From: Gammaproteobacteria bacterium
GTDB lineage: Bacteria > Pseudomonadota > Gammaproteobacteria > UBA5861
Length of the DNA: 64,000 bases
NCBI GenBank assembly: GCA_022360445.1
Contig: JAKSCV010000058.1
Location: 92,905-156,904, forward strand
Direction: 5' to 3'
Under the pieces are notes generated by a model. The model saw only the letters and a list, made by a program, of their open reading frames with translations. It was not told where the DNA came from and did no database searches. Positions 43,155 through 53,503 of the stretch are shown in pieces. Every line of letters starts with the position of its first letter. Position 1 is the stretch's first letter. The translations under genes were made by a program, and so were the position numbers.

Positions 43155-44405
43155 TTAGCTCTCTTTGCTAAATTCTGGGTAAGCCTCAAGACCGCACTCA
43201 GCCAAATCAGTGCCTGAGTACTCTTCTTCTTCACTGACTCGGATACCGATAATTGCTTTGATAACGCCCCAGATAATCAAGCTCGCGATGAATGTCCATG
43301 CGAAGATAACAACAATACCGTAGATCTGTGCACCAAATGATGCATCAGGATTCGATAGCGTTACCGCAAGCAAGCCCCAGATACCCACAACACCGTGGAC
43401 AGAGATCGCACCAACAGGATCATCAATTTTGATTTTATCCATGAAGACAATGGAGAAGACCACAAGTATGCCACCAATTGCACCGATCATGGTTGCCAGT
43501 AATGGTGTAGGCGTCAGAGGCTCTGCAGTAATCGCTACCAAACCCGCAAGCGCACCGTTTAGCCCCATGGTTAAATCCGCTTTGCCAAACATCAAACGTG
43601 CTGTGATCAGTGCAGCAACAACACCACCTGCCGCTGCCGTATTGGTGTTAACAAAGATCATGGCAACAGCATTTGCTTCACCCACATCCGATACTTTCAG
43701 CTCGGAACCACCATTAAAGCCGAACCAGCCCATCCAGAGGATAAAAGTACCGAGCGTCGCCAATGGCAAATTCGCACCTGGAATTGCGTTAACGCTACCA
43801 TCTGCGGTGTACTTTCCTTTTCGTGAACCTAACAAAAGAACACCGGCCAGAGCTGCTGCTGCACCTGCCATGTGGACGATACCTGAGCCTGCAAAGTCAA
43901 GAAAGCCTGCTTGATCCAGGAAACCACCACCCCACTTCCAATAACCTTCTATTGGATAGATAAAACCTGTAAAAATGACGGCAAACAAAAAGAAAGACCA
44001 CAATTTCATACGTTCTGCAACAGCACCGGAAACAATAGACATTGCTGTAGCAACAAATACGACTTGGAAGAAAAAGTCTGAAAGGTTGGAGTAGTAAGGC
44101 GCATCATCACCCCCTGCAACCACAGACTCAACCGTATTGTCCTCGCCCAGTAAGAAAGAAATGCCGGGCCAGAAAGAGCTGACGCCATCACCAGGGTACA
44201 TGATGTTGTAACCTACCAACATGTACATAATACACGCGATTGAAAACAGTCCAATATTTTTGGTCAAAATTTCAGCTGTGTTTTTCGCCCGTACTAAACC
44301 CGCTTCCAGCATGGCAAAACCGGCGGCCATCCACATTACAAAAGCACCCATTACGAGAAAATAAAACGTATCGAGGGCATAACTGAGTTCTATAACTTGT
44401 TCCAC
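43155..44405 (-). CDS. amtB: Ammonium transporter AmtB
   Basis: 416 residues, eleven membrane helices expected. Typical segments are AGFAMLEAGLVRAKN, DFAGSGIVHMAGAAAALAG and LGWFGFNGGSE-like ILWMGWFGFNGGSE. The signature histidine pair is in the GIVHMAG and AISVHGVVGIWG regions. The N-terminus lacks a signal peptide, as in one AmtB group. It imports ammonium and is blocked by the P-II protein encoded just upstream. It follows glnK by 38 bp under the same sigma-54 promoter. Confidence 0.96.
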   Translation of the reverse strand: MEQVIELSYALDTFYFLVMGAFVMWMAAGFAMLEAGLVRAKNTAEILTKNIGLFSIACIMYMLVGYNIMYPGDGVSSFWPGISFLLGEDNTVESVVAGGDDAPYYSNLSDFFFQVVFVATAMSIVSGAVAERMKLWSFFLFAVIFTGFIYPIEGYWKWGGGFLDQAGFLDFAGSGIVHMAGAAAALAGVLLLGSRKGKYTADGSVNAIPGANLPLATLGTFILWMGWFGFNGGSELKVSDVGEANAVAMIFVNTNTAAAGGVVAALITARLMFGKADLTMGLNGALAGLVAITAEPLTPTPLLATMIGAIGGILVVFSIVFMDKIKIDDPVGAISVHGVVGIWGLLAVTLSNPDASFGAQIYGIVVIFAWTFIASLIIWGVIKAIIGIRVSEEEEYSGTDLAECGLEAYPEFSKES

Positions 44406-44443
44406 GATTCAATACCTCATTAATTATTATCAGTCAGTTGGGA

Positions 44444-44794
<351 letters not shown>

Positions 44795-44874
44795 TCATGA
44801 GTTAAAATTAATATTTTGCAGAGAATCAAGTGGCTTACATTAAGCACAACTCACCCTTCTCATGCAGTGTGCAC

Positions 44875-44890
44875 AGCAGCATGCGTGCCA
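44875..44890 (-). promoter_or_regulatory. Sigma-54 promoter of glnK-amtB
   Basis: The minus strand reads TGGCACGCATGCTGCT. It has the GG and GC elements at the right spacing and one mismatch (CTGC for TTGC). Transcription should start about 80 nt before the glnK ATG. Confidence 0.75.
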
Positions 44891-44955
44891 CTTACAAAGT
44901 TCCTATGAAATTCAATAAGTTAAACGGGGAACGGTAGCTAATCGAGCAGCTGGAC

Positions 44956-45001
44956 GCACCATAATGGAGCAATAAAAAATACTTGCGCACCAAATAAGGT
45001 C
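44956..45001 (-). promoter_or_regulatory. NtrC-type enhancer sites upstream of glnK
   Basis: GCACCATAATGGAGC (44956-44970) nearly matches the NtrC dyad GCACCA-N3-TGGTGC. A weaker copy, GCACCAAATAAGGTC, is at 44987-45001 and overlaps the end of the neighbouring gene. They lie about 70-110 bp upstream of the sigma-54 promoter. Confidence 0.65.
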
Positions 45002-45869
45002 ATTTATTTTTTTTGATAACCAGGTCACAGATCAAGGGAGTCATAATTAACTCGAGTGCCAAGCTCAGTTTAGCGCCCGGTACCACCATCGTGTTATGCC
45101 GGGATAGGAAACTGCCTTGAATTTGCGTTAGTAGCTGAGGGAAATCAATACCCAATGCCTTAGGATCATTAAATCGAATAATAACGAACGTCTCATCGTC
45201 ACTGGGTATATTTCTAGCGATAAACGGGTTTGTAGTATCCACCAAAGGTACCCGCTGAATATTGATATCCGTCCGGGTAAATTGCGGCAAAATATAATGG
45301 ATATAATCACTCATGCGACCAACAATGAGCCGAATCTTCTCATCTTGGTTCAAATCAACGGCATCCGCCAGATGTAATCGTTCAATCCACTCCATGTTAA
45401 TGGCAGGAACCAGGCCAATGAGTAAGTCAACATATTGCGCCACATCATGCTCATCCGATTGCAAACCACCGTGAAGCCCCTCATAGAACACAAGATCAGA
45501 GCCTGAAGGAATCGGTTCCCAGTGCGAAAACTCTCCTGCGGAAAACCGTGATGAATGCGGGTCCTCACCCTCCTTATACAACGTCCTCAGCTCACCCGTG
45601 CCATAATTTGAGTAGGCATAAAAAAACTCTTCAAGCTTATCAAAGCGGTTCGCCTCCTGACCCAGGTAACTCAGATACCTTCCCTCGGCAACGGCTTTTT
45701 CCACCTCTGCTTTCATCTCTTTGCGCGTGTAACGGTAAAAGCTTTCACCCGAAACGATGACGGGCCTAATATGCTCACGTCGGAAAATGCGTTCAAAAAC
45801 CTGGTTGATGGCAGGAGAGCCGACCTCAAGTGACCCAGTCAAGGCGATAATGGGGTATTGTTCTGACAT
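45000..45869 (-). CDS. Phosphoribulokinase homologue (PrkB-like) with altered P-loop
   Basis: 289 residues, full length for the bacterial phosphoribulokinase/PrkB family. Conserved segments are VIVSGESFYRYTRKEMK, SSRFSAGEFSHWEPI, DLVFYEGLHGG and DLLIGLVPAINMEWIERLHL. The nucleotide loop is abnormal. The family reads GSSGAGTTT, and here it is GSLEVGSPA (residues 12-20). No RuBisCO gene is in the window, and in many heterotrophs PrkB-type proteins have an unknown job. The fold is likely intact but ATP-dependent catalysis is doubtful. Confidence 0.85.
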   Translation of the reverse strand: MSEQYPIIALTGSLEVGSPAINQVFERIFRREHIRPVIVSGESFYRYTRKEMKAEVEKAVAEGRYLSYLGQEANRFDKLEEFFYAYSNYGTGELRTLYKEGEDPHSSRFSAGEFSHWEPIPSGSDLVFYEGLHGGLQSDEHDVAQYVDLLIGLVPAINMEWIERLHLADAVDLNQDEKIRLIVGRMSDYIHYILPQFTRTDINIQRVPLVDTTNPFIARNIPSDDETFVIIRFNDPKALGIDFPQLLTQIQGSFLSRHNTMVVPGAKLSLALELIMTPLICDLVIKKNK

Positions 45870-45907
45870 ATCTCTTCTTCCTCAATCACTCCGTATGCAA
45901 ACAAAAC

Positions 45908-46654
45908 CTAGGCCGGTTTGCGTTTGTATAACACATCCCAAATACCATGCCCCAGACGCGCTCCCCGCCGCTCAAAGTGTGTTTCAGGACGATAGGCGGG
46001 CCGGTCGGCAAAGCCTGATGCTGCACCCGTATTCACAAAATTACCGGAGCGGTCAATGACCTCGACCATTTGGTAGGCGTATTCTTCCCAGTCAGTGGCC
46101 AAGTGGAGCGTACCGCTAGGAGCGATACGCTCTGACAGTAAATGAACAAAGTCTAAGCTCACAAGGCGTCGTTTATGGTGTTTTTTCTTTGGCCAGGGGT
46201 CGGGAAAAAAGACCAGCACGCGATCAAGCGATCCAGGCTCGATAGCACTTTGTAAAACAGTCACGGCATCATCACAAATTACTTTGACATTGCTTAACTC
46301 AAGCGCCGCAATATTTTTGAGTAAACGACCAACCCCCGGCTTATAGACATCAATACCTATAAAGTTGATATCTGGGTTGGCTGTTGCCATTTCAAGCAGC
46401 ACATCACCATTACCAAATCCAACTTCCAGCCACACCGGAAATTGATTACCAAAAATGTGAAAAAAATTAAGCGAACACACCTCAACATCAAGCCCATAAG
46501 TCTCCCAATGACACTCAAAAGCTTCTTTCTGTGCTTTCGTCATGCGCCCCGAGCGCCTGACGAAACTCCGTATTGATTTAGGATGCTCCGCGAAAAGCTT
46601 ATCTTCTTCAGCCTGCACCAACACTGTCACCTTCTGGCTATAAAATCGTCCCAT
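45908..46654 (-). CDS. trmB: tRNA (guanine-N7-)-methyltransferase TrmB
   Basis: 248 residues from an ATG inside the thiG end; a longer frame reaches 46729 but lies within thiG. SAM motif I is [16 protein letters not shown], with [14 protein letters not shown]. The diagnostic [16 protein letters not shown] is complete, and [17 protein letters not shown] is the usual C-terminus. It makes m7G46 in tRNA. It is coupled to thiG by a 17-bp overlap. Confidence 0.95.
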   Translation of the reverse strand: MGRFYSQKVTVLVQAEEDKLFAEHPKSIRSFVRRSGRMTKAQKEAFECHWETYGLDVEVCSLNFFHIFGNQFPVWLEVGFGNGDVLLEMATANPDINFIGIDVYKPGVGRLLKNIAALELSNVKVICDDAVTVLQSAIEPGSLDRVLVFFPDPWPKKKHHKRRLVSLDFVHLLSERIAPSGTLHLATDWEEYAYQMVEVIDRSGNFVNTGAASGFADRPAYRPETHFERRGARLGHGIWDVLYKRKPA

Positions 46655-47432
46655 CAACCGGCGAAGATGCAGACGCATAGCGTCGACGAGGCATCCTCCC
46701 TGCGAGGAAAGCTTCTCGCCCCGCCTCAACGGCTTTTTTCATGGCCGAAGCCATGAGTTTTGGTTTTTTTGCCTGAGCAATTGCGGTATTCATCAAAACA
46801 CCATCACACCCCAACTCCATGGCGATACTGGCATCACTGGCTGTACCAACACCGGCGTCCACAATGATAGGAACAGAGGCATTTTCGATAATGGTTAATA
46901 AATTATATTTGTTTTGTACGCCTAGTCCTGATCCAATTGGCGCGGCCAACGGCATGACGGCCACACACCCCATTTCCTCAAGTCGTTTGGCGATAATCGG
47001 GTCATCCGAGGTATACACCATGACGTCAAAACCTTCTTTAATTAACTGTTCAGCGGCCGCAAGAGTTTCTGTTACATTGGGATAGAGTGTTTTGTCATCC
47101 CCCAGAACTTCCAGCTTAACTAAGGAGTGTCCATCCAAGAGCTCTCGAGCCAGTCGACACGTACGAATAGCCTCATCTGCCGTATAGCAAAAAGCAGTAT
47201 TCGGCAGGATTGTAAATTCTTCGGGCGACACCACATCCAAAAGACTGGGCTCCCCTGGACTCTGCCCAATATTGACCCGGCGGATCGCCATCGTCACGAT
47301 ATTCGCGCCACTTGCTCGAATAGCCACACCTGTCTCTTCAAGGCTTTTGTACTTACCAGTCCCTACAAGAAGCCGGGAGTGATAAGACTGTCCCGCTAGC
47401 TTTAGCAGGTCCTGCGAATCAACATTTGACAT
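46638..47432 (-). CDS. thiG: Thiazole synthase ThiG
   Basis: 264 residues, TIM barrel of thiamine biosynthesis. It forms the thiazole phosphate from deoxyxylulose phosphate, dehydroglycine and ThiS-thiocarboxylate. Landmarks are [45 protein letters not shown] (with the Schiff-base Lys) and [21 protein letters not shown]. It follows thiS by 20 bp. No TPP riboswitch was recognised upstream. Confidence 0.97.
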   Translation of the reverse strand: MSNVDSQDLLKLAGQSYHSRLLVGTGKYKSLEETGVAIRASGANIVTMAIRRVNIGQSPGEPSLLDVVSPEEFTILPNTAFCYTADEAIRTCRLARELLDGHSLVKLEVLGDDKTLYPNVTETLAAAEQLIKEGFDVMVYTSDDPIIAKRLEEMGCVAVMPLAAPIGSGLGVQNKYNLLTIIENASVPIIVDAGVGTASDASIAMELGCDGVLMNTAIAQAKKPKLMASAMKKAVEAGREAFLAGRMPRRRYASASSPVDGTIL

Positions 47433-47452
47433 CTGCTACCTCTTTTCTCAAA

Positions 47453-47653
47453 TTAGCCACCTCCAATTGCACGCACAATTTCGATTTTATCATTTGCTTG
47501 TAAAGCGTAATTTGCATGCTCCGTTCGAGGAATGACTCGCTGATTGACTTCAATCGCAAAACGCTGCCCACCAAGCTCTAACATTGCAATTAGGCCTGTT
47601 AACGTCAGGTCATTTGGAACAGACTTGCTTTTACTGTTGACGATTATTTCCAC
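47453..47653 (-). CDS. thiS: Sulfur carrier protein ThiS
   Basis: 66-residue ubiquitin-like sulfur carrier. The VNSKSKSVPNDLTLTGLIA start and the AIEVNQRVIPRTEHANYALQ centre are typical. It ends VRAIGGG, the Gly-Gly tail that is adenylated and thiocarboxylated. It leads the thiS-thiG-trmB unit. Confidence 0.95.
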   Translation of the reverse strand: MEIIVNSKSKSVPNDLTLTGLIAMLELGGQRFAIEVNQRVIPRTEHANYALQANDKIEIVRAIGGG

Positions 47654-47814
47654 AACTTACAGTCTCTGCAATCTATCTACCGCCTCATGTTTAAGATGCC
47701 TAAGTTTGCATTGGCTGAATCTAGATTGCAAAATAACATCTGGCTCAACCGATTCACCACCTTAATCTGTAGAGGTTGTGAAAAAAGAATTTAACTCTGG
47801 AGATCGACAATATA

Positions 47815-48255
47815 ATGAAAAAAATGGCTTTTCTCATCGTCACTGCATTGTCAGTACTCTTAAATCCGGCACACGCACGGGATGACAAGCTCATGCTTCC
47901 TATCAAAGAAGCTAAAGCGCTGGGCATGGAAAAAGGGAAGTTAGACCCTAATATCCCCTTGTACTTTGGCACCACGGCACACCCTGCTGTACAAAAAAAG
48001 TTTGGCACATTTGTCTCTAACAAGAAAACAAACGCCGTTGGTAAGTCAGATGAATATGCTTGCCAGTGGGTTTTTCTTTCAGCGGCCATTTCGCTACAGG
48101 AACGCGCCAAGGCAGAAGGGGGTAATGCTGTTATCAACATAAAAAGCTACTACAAGAAAAATGAATTCAGCAGCAACACCGAATTTGAATGCCACGCCGG
48201 AAATATTATGGCAGGTGTCGCCTTGAGGGGTACTGTAGTAAAAATCGCCCGTTAA
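47815..48255 (+). CDS. Secreted hypothetical protein
   Basis: 146 residues, with a signal peptide (MKKMAFLIVTALSVLLNPA, cleavage after AHA). The mature part has YFGTTAHPAVQKKFGTF and ends GGNAVINIKSYYKKNEF, then MAGVALRGTVVKI. The last part resembles the GxNAVxxxxF core of YbjQ-like domains. Such proteins are sometimes misnamed excinuclease subunit; I see no ATPase motif. Two cysteines may pair. Function unknown. Divergent from thiS. Confidence 0.75.
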   Translation: MKKMAFLIVTALSVLLNPAHARDDKLMLPIKEAKALGMEKGKLDPNIPLYFGTTAHPAVQKKFGTFVSNKKTNAVGKSDEYACQWVFLSAAISLQERAKAEGGNAVINIKSYYKKNEFSSNTEFECHAGNIMAGVALRGTVVKIAR

Positions 48256-48499
48256 TTCTGTAGCGTTTACATGCGCGCGCAGCGTAACAACCCCACTCAA
48301 CATCAACACACACCACATACTGCCGGTAACTTTCTAACTTAATAGTTGGAAGGTTACAGGCTTCTTTTTTCACCTAGACAAAAAAATAGCTATCTGACAT
48401 GAAAAGATAGCTAGAATTTGCATCATGCCCTTGTAATAAAGGGCGTTATGCGATAATAGATGTGCTGTAAAGCAAATAAATTTTAACTGAGGATTATGT

Positions 48500-48760
48500 A
48501 TGGCTCGTGTCACCGTAGAAGACTGCCTGGATAAAGTAGATAACCGCTTTGAGCTCATTTTAGTAGCCACCAAAAGAGCCAGGGATATTTCAATGGGCGC
48601 CCACCCACTCATTGAAATTGAAAACGATAAACCAACCGTCCTTGCCCTCAGAGAGATTGCGGAAGGAAAGATTGATAAAAGTATTTTAAATCAGGTATCG
48701 GCACAGTCTCATGCAGGTATCTCCACAATAACAGAAGAGGAAGCCTCTACTGAACTTTGA
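48500..48760 (+). CDS. rpoZ: RNA polymerase omega subunit RpoZ
   Basis: 86 residues. [39 protein letters not shown] and [11 protein letters not shown] are the omega signatures. It binds beta-prime and, in many proteobacteria, contributes to ppGpp binding. It lies 47 bp before spoT, the classic rpoZ-spoT order of gammaproteobacteria. Confidence 0.97.
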   Translation: MARVTVEDCLDKVDNRFELILVATKRARDISMGAHPLIEIENDKPTVLALREIAEGKIDKSILNQVSAQSHAGISTITEEEASTEL

Positions 48761-48807
48761 GGCATATATTATCCCGCTTTCGTATCAACTAGTGAGCATT
48801 GCAAGAG

Positions 48808-50979
48808 ATGCCCTCGCCTCTACCATCAAAGATTTATAAGGAAACGGTGAAAGTTGCTGAACAGGAGCAACTGGAAGACTTTTATCTGCTGATTGAAAAG
48901 CGCTTCTCTGCCGAACAGGTCCGTGCCATCAAAGAAGCTTATCAGTTAGCCAATGAATCTCACCAAGGACAATACAGAAAATCAGGCGACCCCTACATAA
49001 CACACCCTGTCGCCGTTGCAACACTGACCGTTGAGCTCAACCTTGATCATCTGAGCGTCATGGCTGCCTTGCTTCATGATGTGATTGAAGATACGGCTGT
49101 CACCCGTGAAGACATCAGTAGCCAGTTCGGCGAAGAAGTCGCTCACCTCGTCGATGGATTAAGCAAACTCACACACTTGCATTTTCGATCCAAAGCAGAA
49201 GCCCAGGCAGCCAACTTCCAAAAAATGGTCCTGGCAATGGCAGACGATATTCGAGTCGTCCTCATTAAACTTTCTGACCGCTTGCATAACATGCGCACGC
49301 TGGATGCTATGTCGCCAGATAAGCGCAGGCGAATTGGCAAAGAAACTCTGGATATTTATGCCCCCATCGCCAGCAGACTTGGGATCACTCGAATCAAGAA
49401 CGAGTTGGAGGATCTTGGATTTAAAGCTCTTTACCCTGCTCGCTGGCGAGTTCTTGGTGCTGCCGTAAAAGACGCTCGCAACAAGCGCAGGGCCTTGGTT
49501 GAAAAAGTCGAGTCCCTCATAGCTAGTCAGTTAAAGGCCGAACACATATATACCAGAGTCAGCGGACGAGAAAAGCACTTATACAGTCTTTATCTGAAGA
49601 TGCGCAGCAAGCAGCTCTCATTTCAAGAAGTGTACGATATGTTTGCTGTTCGCATCATCACGGACACAGGCGATAACTGTTACCGAACACTCGGCGTTCT
49701 GCACAGTCTCTACAAACCCATTCCCGGGCATTTCGAAGATCATATTGCAATTCCCAAAGCCAATGGTTATCAATCACTTCACACCGTGGTTTCTATCCCT
49801 CCCGGTATCCCTGCTGAAATTCAAATCCGTACCGAAGAGATGAATCACTTCGCGGAGTCAGGTATTGCCTCGCGCTGGGTTCACAAAGTCAACGAAGGGG
49901 GAGACTTCACCCATGCTCGCACACGTAAGTGGCTAGAGAGCCTACTGGATATGCAAGAAACATCCGACAGCTCCGTTGATTTTTTTGAAAATGTTAAAGT
50001 TGACCTCTTCCCTGACGAGATTTACGTCTTCACACCAAAAGGGGATATTTTGCAATTACCAGCCAATGCGACATCCGTTGACTTCGCGTATGCCATTCAC
50101 TCCCAGATAGGGAATACCTGTGTAGCCGCCAAAATAAACCGCCAACTCGCCCCCTTAAATACAACGCTGGTCTCAGGCCAGACGGTTGAAATCATCACCT
50201 CTGAGACTGGGCGCCCAAGCCCACTGTGGCTCAACTTTATTGTCACCGCCAAAGCCCGAGCGGAAATTCGCCACTACCTGAAAAACAAAGGTACTGAAGA
50301 AGCCGCTGAGTTTGGCAAACGGTTGTTAAACCGGGAGCTTTCTCAATACAACCAAAGTATGCAAAGCCTCAACCCAGAACGTTACGAGAACGTTTTAGAA
50401 GAGTTTCAATATTCGGATATTGACAACATGCTGATTGATATTGGATTAGGCAATCGGCTACCCAAACTCATTGCACAACGACTGCTGCAAAAACCTGACC
50501 AAGATGTAACCACACAGGAAGCACAAGTCGCAACCAATCCGCTCGTCATTGAGGGGTCGGAAGGAAAAGTGATGAGCTTTCCGCGCTGCTGTATGCCGAT
50601 CCCCGGAGACAAGATCCAAGGGTTCCTCTCCGCAGGCAAAGGGATCGTTATTCACCGTTCAGGCTGCAAAAATGCGGGCCGTTTGCGGCGGCGACCTCAG
50701 CAGTGGATACCGGTCGAGTGGTCAAATGAGTACAGCGGAGAGTTCCAAACGAATATTGCTGTCGAACTTTACAATAAGACCGGTGTTCTAGCTCGCGTGG
50801 CAAGCTGTATTTCCGATATGGGCTGCAATATTGAAAACATTGCTTTTCAAGGTAGCCCCGGCACTCACTCCAATACCAACGTTTTTACGCTCAGCGTACG
50901 AAGCCGTAAACAACTCGCGACATTGATCCGAAGGCTCCGCCATATCCCGGTGGTCATACGTGTCAGACGAGAACTTTAA
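48808..50979 (+). CDS. spoT: Bifunctional (p)ppGpp synthetase/hydrolase SpoT
   Basis: 723 residues from ATG 48808; a TTG at 48799 is less likely. The HD hydrolase domain has LLHDVIEDTAVT and KLSDRLHNMRTL. The synthetase region has RVSGREKHLYSLYLKM and the DMFAVRIITDT strand. TGS (DLFPDEIYVFTPKGDILQLP) and the C-terminal ACT domain (IAVELYNKTGVLARVASCI) follow. It makes and removes the stringent-response alarmone. Both catalytic halves look complete. Confidence 0.97.
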   Translation: MPSPLPSKIYKETVKVAEQEQLEDFYLLIEKRFSAEQVRAIKEAYQLANESHQGQYRKSGDPYITHPVAVATLTVELNLDHLSVMAALLHDVIEDTAVTREDISSQFGEEVAHLVDGLSKLTHLHFRSKAEAQAANFQKMVLAMADDIRVVLIKLSDRLHNMRTLDAMSPDKRRRIGKETLDIYAPIASRLGITRIKNELEDLGFKALYPARWRVLGAAVKDARNKRRALVEKVESLIASQLKAEHIYTRVSGREKHLYSLYLKMRSKQLSFQEVYDMFAVRIITDTGDNCYRTLGVLHSLYKPIPGHFEDHIAIPKANGYQSLHTVVSIPPGIPAEIQIRTEEMNHFAESGIASRWVHKVNEGGDFTHARTRKWLESLLDMQETSDSSVDFFENVKVDLFPDEIYVFTPKGDILQLPANATSVDFAYAIHSQIGNTCVAAKINRQLAPLNTTLVSGQTVEIITSETGRPSPLWLNFIVTAKARAEIRHYLKNKGTEEAAEFGKRLLNRELSQYNQSMQSLNPERYENVLEEFQYSDIDNMLIDIGLGNRLPKLIAQRLLQKPDQDVTTQEAQVATNPLVIEGSEGKVMSFPRCCMPIPGDKIQGFLSAGKGIVIHRSGCKNAGRLRRRPQQWIPVEWSNEYSGEFQTNIAVELYNKTGVLARVASCISDMGCNIENIAFQGSPGTHSNTNVFTLSVRSRKQLATLIRRLRHIPVVIRVRREL

Positions 50980-50998
50980 AAACTACGCAGGAATCGCA

Positions 50999-51403
50999 AT
51001 GACAAATAAAACCCCTGTGGTGACCACACAGGCACCCGCCGCAATTGGCACCTATTCGCAAGCCATCAAAACAGGAAACACCGTCTATCTCTCTGGACAA
51101 ATTCCACTGGTACCCGAAACAATGGAAATCATTACTGGTGATATCAAAGATATGATCCAACAAGTTCTTGACAACCTGAACGCAGTAGCAAAAGCAGCGG
51201 GAGGCTCATTAGCAGACATTGTAAAACTTAACGTTTACTTAACCAATTTACAGCATTTTGCCTTGGTGAATGAAGTGATGGAGAAAAACTTTCAGACACC
51301 TTTTCCTGCCCGTGCAGCCGTCGGTGTCGCAGAGCTACCGAAAGGTGCCCCCGTTGAAATCGATGCAATTATGGTCATTGATGACACACGCCTCCTCCCA
51401 TAG
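50999..51403 (+). CDS. ridA: RidA-family reactive enamine/imine deaminase
   Basis: 134 residues from ATG 50999, placed after AGGAA; earlier in-frame codons lie in spoT. AIGTYSQAIKTGNTVYLSGQ and the C-terminal FPARAAVGVAELPKGAPVEI with the catalytic Arg are the YjgF/RidA signature. It deaminates reactive intermediates such as 2-aminoacrylate. It lies between spoT and recG, as in many gammaproteobacteria. Confidence 0.96.
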   Translation: MTNKTPVVTTQAPAAIGTYSQAIKTGNTVYLSGQIPLVPETMEIITGDIKDMIQQVLDNLNAVAKAAGGSLADIVKLNVYLTNLQHFALVNEVMEKNFQTPFPARAAVGVAELPKGAPVEIDAIMVIDDTRLLP

Positions 51404-51406
51404 AAA

Positions 51407-53503
51407 ATGCCCGGAGCTCAAAGCTTATCGGTTTGGGATGCCCCGCTCACCCAGCTAAAAGGTGTCGGGCCCAAACTGGCCCAAAAACTGACTCGGCTCA
51501 ACCTGTTCACTCTGCAAGACATCCTCTTCCATCTCCCTCATCGCTATCAGGACCGAACACGCATTAAGAACATTGCGAACTTAACACCTGGAAGCGAGAT
51601 CACTACAGAGGGCGTCATTCAATCGTCACGCATCGTCTTTGGACGCCGCCGCAGCTTAATATGCCAGGTCGATGATCACTCAGGGCACCTAACCCTTCGC
51701 TTCTTTCACTTTAGCCGAGCTCAGAAAGACACCTTAAAACCCGGCGCAAAGCTCCGTTGCTTTGGCGAAGTCAGACGAGGCGTAACAAGCCTGGAAATGA
51801 TCCACCCAGAATACACCTTTGTGAGTCCAGAAAACCCACACTATGAGGCCGAGCAAAGCTATACCCCCATTTTTCCGAGCACTCAGGGCATCAGCCAATC
51901 ACTCTTGCGTAATCTTGTAAAGCAAGCTCTCAAGCTGCTGGAGCACCACCCACTGAACAATTGGCTACCGATTAAACTACTGCCCCCCTTAACCAGCAGA
52001 GACCTTGCGGTCTGTCTTAAATGGATGCATTTCCCCCCCGCAGATACGCCTTTTGAGCAGTTGGACCCAGGCAAAAACCCCAACAGAAGACGCCTCGCCT
52101 TTGAGGAACTTATTGCGCACCGACTGGCGATGCTTGAACGTCAGAAGACATACCAGAAAGAGGCTGCATTCGCTTGCCCCAAAAACAACACGGCATTGAA
52201 GCAGCTTACCCAAGCTTTGTCATTCTCACTGACATCGGCACAACAGCGCGTGATTCACGAAATCAGCCACGACCTATCGGGCACGCGACCCATGCAACGA
52301 TTGCTCCAAGGCGATGTCGGATCAGGAAAAACACTCGTAGCCGCCACCGCCATCCTTCAATGCATCAAAGCCGGCTACCAGGCTGCCTTAATGGTCCCGA
52401 CAGAAATCCTCGCAGAGCAACATACCCAGTCTTTTACTCACTGGTTTGAACCGATGGGAATAAAGGTTGCCGCCATCAGCGGGCAGTTGCGTATACGTGA
52501 ACGCAATCAACGTATTCAGAGCCTTCAGGAAGGTCAGATTGACTTGGTAATCGGAACCCACGCCCTGTTTCAAGCCGATGTTCATTTTAAGCAGCTGGCT
52601 TTAATCGTTATTGATGAACAACACCGGTTTGGCGTAGATCAGCGCTTAGCCCTACGTCAAAAAGGCGGCCCATTGGGACAAACACCACATCAATTAATCA
52701 TGACAGCGACACCGATTCCCCGAACGCTGGCTATGACACTCTACGCGGACTTGAACTGTTCAGTGATTGACGAGCTACCTCCCGACCGCCAAACCATCAA
52801 AACCGTTGTCATGCCAGAAAGCCGTCGGGACGCGCTTATTACTCGTATTCGGGAAGCTTTAACAGCCGGCACACAGGTTTATTGGGTCTGCACATTGATT
52901 GATGAATCCGAAACTTTGCAATGCCAAACAGCAGAAAAAACCACTGAAGTACTCCAGTCTGCTCTTCCAGGGTCCGCCGTTGGCTTGCTTCATGGGCGTA
53001 TGAAGCCTGACGAAAAAGAAACTATTATGGCTCGCTATAAATCGGGGGATATCCAGTTACTGGTCGCCACCACGGTTATTGAGGTGGGGGTAAATGTTCC
53101 AAATGCCTCGCTGATGGTGATTGAAAACGCGGAACGTTTAGGGCTCTCCCAACTTCACCAATTGCGCGGTCGAGTCGGTCGGGGTAATAAAAGCAGCAGC
53201 TGTGTGCTGCTTTATCAAGGCCCACTCACTCAAACAGCCAAAGAGCGACTCGCCATCATGCGTGAAACCAATGATGGTTTCAAAATCGCGGAAAAAGACC
53301 TCGAGATAAGAGGTTCCGGTGAACTCATGGGCGTTAAGCAAACCGGTGTGATGCAATTTCGCATCGCGGACTTACGCACAGATGCACATTTACTCGATGC
53401 GGTCCAGGCAACCACAACACATCTCCAGAAAAACAACCCAGACGCTATACAGCCTCTTATCCGTCGCTGGCTGAGACAAACAGAGATTTATGTGCACGTC
53501 TAA
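51407..53503 (+). CDS. recG: ATP-dependent DNA helicase RecG
   Basis: 698 residues. The N-terminal wedge domain has LKGVGPKLAQKL and the HLPHRYQDRTRI motif. Helicase motifs are GDVGSGKTLVA (Walker A, about residue 302), VIDEQHRFGVDQR (Walker B), TATPIPRTLAMTLY and QLRGRVGRGNKSS. RecG reverses stalled forks and clears R-loops. It starts 3 bp after ridA and its end overlaps the convergent rhombosortase gene by 4 bp. Confidence 0.97.
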   Translation: MPGAQSLSVWDAPLTQLKGVGPKLAQKLTRLNLFTLQDILFHLPHRYQDRTRIKNIANLTPGSEITTEGVIQSSRIVFGRRRSLICQVDDHSGHLTLRFFHFSRAQKDTLKPGAKLRCFGEVRRGVTSLEMIHPEYTFVSPENPHYEAEQSYTPIFPSTQGISQSLLRNLVKQALKLLEHHPLNNWLPIKLLPPLTSRDLAVCLKWMHFPPADTPFEQLDPGKNPNRRRLAFEELIAHRLAMLERQKTYQKEAAFACPKNNTALKQLTQALSFSLTSAQQRVIHEISHDLSGTRPMQRLLQGDVGSGKTLVAATAILQCIKAGYQAALMVPTEILAEQHTQSFTHWFEPMGIKVAAISGQLRIRERNQRIQSLQEGQIDLVIGTHALFQADVHFKQLALIVIDEQHRFGVDQRLALRQKGGPLGQTPHQLIMTATPIPRTLAMTLYADLNCSVIDELPPDRQTIKTVVMPESRRDALITRIREALTAGTQVYWVCTLIDESETLQCQTAEKTTEVLQSALPGSAVGLLHGRMKPDEKETIMARYKSGDIQLLVATTVIEVGVNVPNASLMVIENAERLGLSQLHQLRGRVGRGNKSSSCVLLYQGPLTQTAKERLAIMRETNDGFKIAEKDLEIRGSGELMGVKQTGVMQFRIADLRTDAHLLDAVQATTTHLQKNNPDAIQPLIRRWLRQTEIYVHV

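Noticed and set aside
47654..47814. Possible TPP riboswitch upstream of thiS
   Set aside because: I looked for the conserved TPP-aptamer motifs on the minus strand and did not find them.
48387..48413. Hairpin TAGCTATCT/AGATAGCTA with A7 upstream, before rpoZ
   Set aside because: It would terminate only minus-strand transcripts, and no minus-strand gene reads through there. Not listed as a terminator.
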